A program made the translations under genes and the position numbers. A stretch of 64,000 nucleotides of DNA from Prosopocoilus inquinatus. Its lineage: Eukaryota; Arthropoda; Insecta; Coleoptera; Lucanidae. Positions 51,701 to 61,500 of the stretch are shown piece after piece (the stretch's first letter is position 1; each line of letters starts with the position of its first letter). Where the stretch lies: NCBI GenBank assembly GCA_036172665.1, contig CM069872.1:48532101-48596100 (forward strand). The letters are read 5' to 3'. The notes under the pieces were generated by a model. The model did not search any database. It saw only the letters and a program-made list of their open reading frames with translations, and was not told the origin of the DNA.

Positions 51701-52856
51701 ACTTCCAAAGCTGCATCCTTTACCGCCTAGTATTAGCAAAGAAACTATGGTGAGCAGATTTGGGGGAAAGGAAAAGCAGTGTTGTTGGTAATTCAAAATT
51801 TGTTTCAGTGCCAATTATTAGAGAATAAATTAGCAGATAGTCAACTGTTTTTCGAATTTGACAAGATACCTAAGAAGAAACAAAACGCCGATTTTACCAC
51901 CGCGCTTTTGCCCGACAATTCAGTGTTCAACCGATTTAAAGACGTTCTGCCATATGAGGATAATAGACTGAAACTGACTCCAACTAGAGATAATAAATTC
52001 GGATACATCAATGCTTCTCATATCACGGTAATAAATTTGATAAGCCATTATGGAGATGGTAGAAAAGCAAAATAAATAATTCATATTTAAATTCTGCATT
52101 TTTTAGGCTACTGTTGGAAGTAAACAGAGATTTTACATAGCCGCCCAGGGGCCAACAAGACTGACTCTGCCTTATTTTTGGCAGTGTGTTTGGGAAGCCG
52201 AAGTCTACCTTCTGGTTCAATTAACAGACCCCCTCGATGATCTAGATTATTTACCAGATGCAGGAAATAGATGCATAGATATCGGTCAGGTAGCCACCTA
52301 TTAAAATCTTTTTGTATTTTCATAATGCAATAACCGTTTGATTTCAGGACTACCAAGTCTGGTGGGAATTTTCTCAAAAGACCGGGCATTGTGTGACGAG
52401 CAAGGTCCGCTTGTGCCATGTTGCATCGCGCAGGTATAGGACATTATGGCACCTTCACTACACAGATTGGGGTGAGCAGGGGTGCCCTCATTCGGTAGCT
52501 CATTTTCTCGGTTTTCTTGAAGAACTGCAGTCCGTGCAACAGCATTCCATGGGGGAGATTCCCCCAGGGCATAATAAAAACCCACCCGTCCTTGTGCATT
52601 GCACCGCCGGTGTAGGACGAACTGGCCTAACAATTCTATGTGATTTATTATTGTACACCGTGGATCATAATCAGGTAAATTAATTTTATTTGATTTTAAC
52701 TGGGTTCAAACAAAGTTTACGTTGCAGGAAGTAGATATTCCAAGAGTTGTTGGACTTCTGCGGCACCAACGCGCGTACATGGTGCAAACAATTGCTCAGT
52801 ATCGATTTGTTTACTCTTTATTAATACATTATTTAAAACAAACGAGGCTCATTTAA
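48778..52856 (+). CDS. Pez: Pez: FERM-domain tyrosine phosphatase (PTPN14/21 type), 1161 aa
   Basis: Cytoplasmic FERM-PTP that in flies acts in the Hippo pathway with Kibra. Nine coding exons: 48778-49127, 49311-49479, 49530-49774, 49886-51749, 51809-52027, 52107-52289, 52348-52674, 52728-52856, with the first opening at acceptor 48760 (eight intervals, 3486 nt, in frame). FERM domain is about residues 18-310 (VLDxx ubiquitin-like lobe, SYCMQAEFGNFD, YISGVRL). The central 500 residues are Ser/Asn/Gln-rich and disordered, with a PPPY WW-binding motif at 484-487. The phosphatase domain is about 895-1155: YINASHI, FYIAAQGP, HCTAGVGRTG (Cys1095), QYRFVYSLLIHYL. The general-acid loop reads DWGEQG (W1051-E1053) where most active PTPs have WPDxG, so activity may be reduced. 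Length is close to human PTPN14/PTPN21. Confidence 0.95.
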
Positions 52857-53729
52857 CACTTGCGTGCCATTTTATCATGTTTGGAAATTTCATTTCGACG
52901 TCCATTTTTAACTTTCATATACCTACTTAATTAATTTCAATTATTTATAGACGATTTTGCAGTATTTTAACATTTAATTCTTGCTTATCTCGCTTGTCAA
53001 AGTATTATATTTACTTACTTTTTTTTTTGTATGTACTGTATGCTAATTACCGAAGAGCAATGTCAGGGCTGACAGTGTCAAAAGGATAAATCCGACTTCT
53101 AATTTAACAATCAGTATTATTAGCAGCTATTAATAACAAAACTGAATTTCCCCCCCAATTTTTAAACCGCTCGCCGTCCTGACTTAGGTGAGACTTTGGC
53201 GATGTATATTGTATAAATGTATTTAAAGGCTGTGTATAGTTTTCAGAATTGTTTTAACCCACAATGATTATTATTATTATACTTGTGATTTAATGAGTGC
53301 CTTAATTGTTTGTTGAATATTGAAAGCAATTTATATATTGTATACTGTCAAACATGGATCTTAGATTCACTTCCCACTTAGGTGTAATGATGATCAAAAT
53401 TGAACGAATCTTCTTGCAATATTTAGGTCTCTAAGCATAAACGTAACAGGTTATAATGTTTGTAAGTAATTTTAAAATAAATAATTGTAAATATTTTTTC
53501 TTTTAATTTTTTTTTAATGCACATTTAATAAGGCATATGGACCGGAATTTAATTTTATAACATAGATGTCTTAGCATGTTTCATGTAGAGCAGGTGAAAA
53601 TGTTTTGCCTTTGCTTTATTTATCACAAAAAATCTTAAAACTGATTAAATAATTATAATACAGAACATAATACAGAGCCTGTCCCTGAATTCAAAATCTG
53701 AAGCTCTCCTCCACATTGCACTAAGATCT
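52857..53729. other. Convergent 3' regions of Pez and SdhC
   Basis: Non-coding. AATAAA-like signals for Pez lie near 53476. For SdhC the minus-strand signal is TTTATT at 53615-53620. AT-rich, with no repeat or gene recognised. Confidence 0.6.
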
Positions 53730-54437
53730 TTACAAACAAAGGATAACAGATGACACAATCGCTGCAATAAGCATAGCATATCCACTTGTGTACACCTCCT
53801 TAATGGTTAGCAACTTTCCCATGTCCCAAGCTAGGTGACGAATGCCGTTGATGTAGTGGTAACACAAGGGAAAGCCAATGAACATTTTAATTACGAAATG
53901 CGTGAACCAGCCAATGCCCTGTAAGTTATCAAGGTAGTGATCAATAGTCTGAGGCAACACGAGTGCCCCCAAACTGAGGCCAGTCAAATAAAAACCCAAG
54001 CCCATCCCTAGAACGTAGACAAACATCAAATAAAAACTGCACAAAAAAAAAACAACTAATTCACCTGTTCCTCTATGTGAAATTGAGAGCATACTCGTGA
54101 TCTGTGGTCTGTAAATAGTTAAATGTGGGGACATGGGACGTCCGATTTTCATGTTACGCTCGTCATGTCCTAACGTTTCTGAAGGAGGCGCTGGAGTAGA
54201 TGTTAACGCATAGGGCCTTCCAAGATTGATTATAGAACTTTGAGGGGCCACATACTTAAGCAGCTGACGGCCCTGTAGTCTGTAATTGTTACATAACCAA
54301 AAAACAATCTTGCGGCTTTATGAAGTAAATGCCATAAATTTACGTTGTACATTTTATCAAAAGGAAATCCATTTGATACGAAATTTAAGCTGAATAGATG
54401 TTTAAAAGCCAAAAACTTACCTAAATAGCAAGGCCAT
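53730..54437 (-). CDS. SdhC: Succinate dehydrogenase cytochrome b560 subunit (SdhC), 169 aa
   Basis: Membrane anchor of mitochondrial complex II that helps bind heme b and ubiquinone. Exons 54437-54421, 54279-54065, 54007-53730 (510 nt, in frame). It starts MALLFRLQGRQLLKY, a short targeting-like sequence. It then has RPMSPHLTIYRPQITSMLSI, HRGTG and three helices (GLGFYLTGLSLGALVLP; HFVIKMFIGFPLCYHYINGI; GYAMLIAAIVSSVILCL). The heme-ligand region FPLCYHYINGIRHLAWDMGK is conserved. The second intron (54008-54064) is 57 nt, in phase and free of stops, so it can be misread as coding. Alignment to the family (HRGTG directly before the first helix) shows it is removed. It lies head-to-head with LBR. 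Confidence 0.96.
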
Positions 54438-54779
54438 TTTTGCGCGTTTGACAGTTACGAACAGGTTGGCCAACTGAACAACTGAAATCAAAGATGTGGA
54501 TGTGAATGGTTTATTTAGGTGCAATGGTAAAGAAAACACATTTTTTTTTAATATGCAACAAATCTTTTAATTTAACTTTTTTAAGCAATATTTAACAATT
54601 CATAATTATTTATAAATGCAGATGTTCATTTGATTCAAGCGCAAACCACGTGATGTAATCAACCAATCACAGCTCGTCTTTTCGAAACAAATTGGTGTAC
54701 ATTAACCGCGGCGTCGTTTTAGGCGTCTTTGCTTTTATTCTTTTCATTTTCACTTACATCAAAGCAAAACGTTTTCTAC
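54438..54779. promoter_or_regulatory. Bidirectional promoter, SdhC / LBR
   Basis: About 340 bp separate the SdhC start codon (54437, minus) from the first exon of LBR (donor CTACATG|GTAAGA at 54782/54783). It contains a CACGTG E-box (54647-54652), CCAAT boxes (54663-54667 and reverse-type ATTGG nearby) and a GC-rich patch CCGCGGCGTCG (about 54706). No TATA box at standard distance. The layout suits a shared housekeeping promoter. Confidence 0.5.
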
Positions 54780-54901
54780 ATGGTAAGAATTCATAATTGC
54801 AACGTTCTCTTTTAGTAAGGCTTTTTCTCTGCGTTATATAATAATCGTATTCCCCGTCATAACCTCACCTACTCGTTTCACGCCGTATTGTTTACTTGCA
54901 G

Positions 54902-57103
54902 ATGTCAGGCAGATTGCGATCGAGTGATAGAAAGCCGACGGCGACGAAACGCGATTCCTCAAACTCACGCGTAAAGAAACTGCCTGCAAGAAAGTCACCC
55001 TCGAGGGCTGACTTGAGAACAAAGAGCCCGAAAAGTCCCAGGAAGACGCCGACGAGGAAACCGAGCAAGAGCCCCAGTCGTAAGAGCCCTGCAAGGAAAA
55101 GTCCAAGCCGACAGAGTCCTGCGAGGAAGAGCCCCAGCAGACGCACACCCGTGAGTTCACGTGTTGAAAACGAAGACAGAAAAACGACATACATAAAGGC
55201 AACAAGTACACCAATTGTTGACATTGATACAGATTCGGATGATCCGTACAATTCGAAAATAAGAAAACCCCAAATAACTGTACGAAGTCGAGCACGTCGA
55301 TTAACTTCGGATTATAAAATTAAAGTAAGTCAGATTTAATTTAGTCAATTGTGTGAATTTTTAAGTGTATTAATTTAATATAAAAAGTATTGCTAAGAAT
55401 AATCTAAAAGTAGGATTGTGTTTTGTATGACAGGACGATCAAGAAGAAGAAACAAACAACAGGATTTTTTACAGTGGAATCTCACGTAGAAGTATCAACT
55501 TGCCTTTAAGTCGTGAACCTGAAAGCATTGTCCGTGTCAAAGAAACGATAAGCACTTTTGAGCATAAACTGTCAGAATTTTCTGATGAAGATGATTTGAT
55601 GCTCCCGAAAAAACCAATAGATTCCATTGAATCTACTCCATCATCACAAAAAGCATTTGTGGCCGAGTTTGGGGGCTGGTTTGGCGCACTGTTTTTCATT
55701 GTCTTTTTACCATTGGAAGTAATTTTTTTGAATGTGATTTGCAATGAGAAGAAGTGTTCGTTTTCGTTACCGTTAATTCAAGAGCCATTTAAGAAACTCT
55801 CGACTTATTTGAATCTCTCAGCTGGACTTGGATTTATGACGTTTATTATTTTATTGGCCTTACTCTCAGCCTTGCCTTTTGGAGGAAAGAAAGTGCAGGG
55901 TTTCTTCAACAAAAACGGAAAACTAAATTATGTTATGAACGGACTGTTTTCAGCAGTGATAATACACCTAATTCTGTTTTGCCTGGAACTGAACAAGATT
56001 CCTGTAATTGATCTAATTTATGACAAGTATTTTCAACTTGCAGTGTCCTCGGTTATCCTAGGAATTATGTTTTCCATCTATTTATATGTACGATCATTTT
56101 TTGTACCAGTGAGTGCCTTAAATCCAAACGGTGACACAAACAGTGTTATTTATGACTTTTTTATGGGGAGAGAAATTAATCCTAGGATATGTGAAGTAGT
56201 CGATGTGAAAATGCTCTTGTTGCGAATTGTACACATATCAGTGGTAAGCCCTAGTTGAAGTTATGTTTAAATTATTTAAAACCGGATTGTTTCAGATTGT
56301 TTTTAATTCTGTGCTTCTCTGCAAGAGCATGGGTTTGAACTCGGTGGTATTCCGTGAAAATTTTGACTTCAACGTCTTGCATTTTCACCCCACACTGTTG
56401 ATAATTCTGTTCTTAATTTACATCTATTTCCTGGACGGGCTTGTGTTTGAACATGCTTGGATTGCGACGTTTGAGATGCAGCATGAAGGTACTGGTTACA
56501 TGTCAACCTTGGGGTTCACATCTGCGGCTTTCGTTTACGCTATTATACCAAAATACGTGATGGATTTCAAGATCGAGCTGTGTACCTGGCAATTGGTAGC
56601 AAGTGTTTTACTATTTTTCATTGGATATGTTTTTTATCGTGGAAGTAACAGCCAAAAGTATGCGTTCAGAAAGAATCCTTACAGTCCTGCAGTTGCACGT
56701 AAGTGTTTACAAAAATAATTTTAATCAAACTATGCTCAATGCAATCTGTAATATCATTTATTATTTAATTTAAATTTTTTGTCTTAATTTGAATTCTATC
56801 ATAAGTAAGTTATGTGTATCTGTAGATTTGGAAACTATTCCTACTTCTCAAGGCAAGAAGTTGATTGTCTCAGGATTTTGGGGTTTTGTACGTCACCCCA
56901 ATTACTTAGGCGATATATTGATGCACCTTGCGTTCTTGTACTACGTCATATCAGCGCCCCCTGCCATAACATGCCTCGCATCTGTGCTGATACTGATTCA
57001 CCGTGCAGAACGAGATGGGTTCCATTGCAAACAAAAATACGAAGCCGCCTGGGATAGATATTGCCAGCGTGTGAAATACGTACTCATACCGAAGGTTTAT
57101 TGA
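54902..57103 (+). CDS. LBR: Lamin B receptor (LBR), 637 aa
   Basis: Inner nuclear membrane protein that binds lamins and chromatin; its C-terminal half is a sterol C14-reductase-like multi-pass domain. Exons 54902-55324, 55434-56243, 56296-56698, 56826-57103 (1914 nt, in frame). An upstream exon may end in ATG (54780-54782), giving an optional extra Met. Residues 1-140 are strongly basic with RS-type repeats (RKSPARKSPSRQSPARKSPS), the usual chromatin/kinase target region. Membrane segments begin at about residue 200. Family signatures are DGLVFEHAWIATFEMQHEG, KNPYSPAVAHLETIP, GKKLIVSGFWG and FVRHPNYLGD (566-575), with C-terminal WDRYCQRVKYVLIPKVY. There is no obvious Tudor domain at the N-terminus, unlike vertebrate LBR. 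Insects do not make sterols, so reductase activity is doubtful. Confidence 0.95.
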
Positions 57104-58587
57104 ACGAAGTTTTAAATAATTTTTACAGCAGGTATTCACAGAATGCTGAAGGTATGTGTTAAAACATGATTGACTTTTCATTTTCGAATTGTGCCAAATA
57201 TATATTTTCTGTTTTGTGAATACATAATATAGCTCATTATTTACAAAGATTTTTATTTATGTAGGTTTTACGGAATGTTCTCTGTTTGTTTTATTGCGTT
57301 TTCACGAAACATATGAGGTCTGATTTAGAAAATATGAATATACAATGTTTTGTGAAAGTCTCGTTATGTTTTGTGAATTTTAAAAGTGAACAACAATTAT
57401 GTGGCTCTTATTTGTCTGTCAAAATAATGTGGTCTTCATTGTTGTTGTTTACTCTAAGTATACCACTTCTGAAGTAGTTATAGGATTTTATAATTAGTGC
57501 CAGATTTTTAATTTACGATCATTCATGATGAATGAAGCAATTTTCTGCGGTGCAAGAAGTACAAACAGGAGATTCTTGTTTTAGCGTTAAGATGCACGAA
57601 TTTTATTTAATTAGCTTTAAATACTCCACACTATTTTTTTTCTTGGCGTTTGTGTGTAACTGTAATTTCAGATGATTTTCAAAATTGAATTTTATCATGA
57701 ATTTGTTGTGTTGCATTACTAAAAAAATGCACTTGATTTAATTTTTTTATTAAGTATTTAGCTGGATTGGGTATTTTCTGTTACTTGATTTTGTAATTTA
57801 ATTTATCGTGTTATCGTAAACATCACAGTGTAATTTTGACGTAATAACTGTACAAAATTGAATCAGGGTAAAAGATAAGACAGTACAAATTTCTAATTTG
57901 AATCGAAAAATCAAGACTGAAAATGCTGACTGGATGGATTATGTGAGGTCGTGATCTCTGCTACTAACTGTGTGCAATTAAGATCTAAATTAACTAACAT
58001 CTAGCAATATTTTATCTTAACTTTTTATGAAACTTTCAAGTTTTACCGCACGAATAGTTTTAGAGTTGATTTGATTGATAAATATACCTAAGACTTTAAT
58101 GTACTTTTTATATTGAAAACAATAAATAAATTAAAGTACAGTTAGTAACGTGAATTTTTTTGAAACCCATTCTTATTATTATGCTTGTGTAGGAGGACTT
58201 GCCTGGATAAACGAAGAAGGGACATTTCTTATATGTATAGAAAAGGTCATACTCTGCCCAAGATTTGTTTAAATTGTTTTTTTTTTTTTTTTAAATTGCT
58301 AAAAAACGTAACAATGAGGAGAGTGTTTCCGAACTTCCCATAAATGTAAACTTAATTTTGACTCGTCCAGATTTCTTGAGACATTTATTGAAGGATGCAT
58401 TAATAATAAAAGGAAAAATGTTGGAATTAAAATATAATTGTTAAAAACGCAATCTTTAACACAGTTGTTCACTACAAAGTCAAATAGAGAACTGCAATTT
58501 CATGTTCTGTAAACCATCGACTTCATAAAAGAAAATCTATGAGGTAGTCTTTATTGGCAGTTGTTAACTATCAATAACTTAATAATA
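57104..58587. other. Convergent 3' regions of LBR and the second SLC16 gene
   Basis: Non-coding, AT-rich. AATAAA-like signals for LBR near 58120. The minus-strand signal of the SLC16 gene is TTTATT at 58550-58555. ORF 57286-57477 has no support. Confidence 0.6.
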
Positions 58588-61500
58588 CTACACGGACGAT
58601 TCATCAATAACAGTAATGACACGATTAGGAAAGGTCTTCCATTTGGCATTGTTCTTAGCCAAGCCGTTTTCTTCCTCGTTGGTGTTTTCTTCCGCAGAGC
58701 TCTGATTGGGCTTGGGCCTCGCCAAGGACCACCTCCTTCCCTTCCTGTCTAATATCACAGGCATTTCCGCAATTAAATTATTTTCAAACTCGCTAAGCAT
58801 TAAATAATTTTCTACATTTTTACAGGATGTAATACAATCCCCTATGTAATCTAAGTCATCCAGTATATTGTCAGGAAGATCCATGTCTGCGATACCCTCT
58901 TCTGAAATACACGTCAATTCCGGTTTATCATTAGAACAAATAATGTTTTCAATTATACCCGCTGGCTGGTTCGGTAATAAGTCAGTTCCCAGCACGAGGG
59001 CCGCCGCCGCCGCTCCTGCAGTTACACCGGCTTCATTATCCGGTTCCTGCGAGAAGGATAATTTGCGACGCTGCGGGCAAGTCTCTGACACACATAAATG
59101 ACGAGTGCCATTCTCTCTCGTGTGTTTATGTCTTGAGATATTTCTACGGTGAAGGTCTATTAGGAACAACGTTAAACTACCGACTAAGACACACGTGGAA
59201 CTGAAGTAGTACCCAGCTCGGTCTCCGCACTTTTCATTCATGTAACCTGAAAAATAATAATATATTAATAAAGGTGCTGTAGGAACTCGGCAATTATTTT
59301 TTTTTTAATTAAATTACCGACGTCAGACGCATACACAATTTATAAAAATGAACAAATAAACGTTCAGTTAAATGTTGTATTATAATAAATAAATACCAGA
59401 AAAGGGTACACCGATCACAATTGGTATGGCTTGGGAACATTGCACAAAACCCCACGTCCGGGCGAAATTTCGGGCGCGGACCCTCTCATACGTATACATC
59501 TTCAAAGAATAGTGGTATCCACCACAGAAAATGCCTGCAAATAAGAAATTATTTCAAAATTTATCTTAGCAGTTCGAGTCAGACATAACCTCAAACTTCC
59601 TGCCTGTTCAAAGCGGATGTTTTGCAGTTGGAATCATCTCGGTTTAACTTTATTTGCTTTTGTGGAGTCATTTTACAATAGTTTTTGAAATAATCCTAAT
59701 ATATTTAATAAAATTTAAAAAGAATTCTTAACCGAACAATGTTGCCAACCGCTAATAAATAATAAATAAATATCCCTATACCAATGATGCTAATTCACCA
59801 AAATTTTAATATTTCTTTCTTTTTTAATTAATTTTTGTCTTTACGGCCTGTGTGATACGGTGATAGGAGTATTTCTTTTATAAAAGCAAAAAGTATTTCT
59901 TTTATAAAAGCAGAAAAATATTATAATGTATGTAAGTTCGCTTGGTCTGAGTTATTGAAAATAATTTAAAAAGGGAGATGGAATTGTCGCTCTTCCGGCG
60001 CGGCGTGCAAGCGCATCTATAACAAAAACGAGCAAAAAAACAACTCAGCCTTCCAAGGCTATCTTTTTTTGTCTTAATTTGCTCTTGTTCATGCTTGTCT
60101 TTAGTAACTTATCGGATATCGCTACGGAATGTGCGAGCTTTTCTCATCAGCGAATTTGCAATATTATTGCGATAGTTTGTTTATTATAATATACGCGATC
60201 GTGAAGTGTGCTTAGAATTCGCTGTGATAGTGGAAAAGGTAAGAAAATTCTCAAGTCACCTGCGATATATCCTTGCCAAACATTTAAATTAAAATTCAAG
60301 CTCGTATTATTTTCGAAACGAATAGCAACTGACTCGCACTGTTAATAATCATTAATGTTAACGCAATTATACTTATTTTAGTTTGAAAAAGTGAAAATTT
60401 TCTAATTAACAAAACCATTATAGCAACAATTATTATTAAAGCTCGCTTATATACAGGATGATTCAGATTTAATCTTGATAACTTCGGAACTTTTTAAAAT
60501 AATAGAACTTTCATTAACAAATTATATCCAAAAGACGTGTTTCTGAGAAATATAGCATCAATATTTATTTTTTAAGCATTTTTATAGTGTAACACATGGT
60601 CTTGATACTTGGTATGATTTTTCAGTTAATCGTACAGTATTGTTTAGAATTACTTGCATACAGCACAATTAATCTGAAACCCAATAGATTCCTTTTTCAT
60701 GTTATGTCTCTTGTTTTATTTAACATAAAAAATTAAATTGTCCGTCCTTTCACGATTGATTTATTGAAAATTGTTTATAATATGTCTACCTAGTATTTCA
60801 ACAAATTAAGCTTTTTAAGTTATCAATTTATCGAGACTTTACAATTTTTGTAATTGCATTTTTTTTCTTGCTTTTTAGTGTGTGTATCGTGGTTGCTGGT
60901 TCGGGGGTTTTCGGCACTAGAACTGCACGCTGCGTAAAACGGTAGGGTAAGTGAAATTATAGTTTCTCTCAATTTAATTTATTAAACATGCATATTGTTA
61001 CAGTTCCACGTCGGTATGCTGTTTAGGTAGCAGAGGGGTGAGTCATTTATTTCTTTTTTTTTAGTAGGCCATATCAGGCCAAGTGCTAGCCTTTTTCATT
61101 TGAGAAATAAATAAAATAAATTACAGGCAGAGCAGTATTAACACATTTTGATGGAACTCTTGCTTAATATACAGGGTATATAGTATACAAAGGCCGCAGC
61201 TGCCCCAGATCAAAATAAAGAAAAAAAAACGTGTATGTAAATAGGGTGTTCGCGAGAAAACGTATCGATAGCTAGAAAATAACTTTTTAGAACCATCCTG
61301 AATGGGTTGCGGTGATAGAAAACTAATATTTCGTTAAAAATCTGATTTTCTATTAGATTTTGAATTTGACTTCTAAAATTTACATTAAAAATGAAAACGT
61401 GAAAAATTAAATCGCGCAACTCTCATTTTTTTAAACGATCTTTTTTGTAGTTTGTTAATTTTGTTCATTTTTTCTGATGTAGCTCTTTTTCTTTCAAAAA

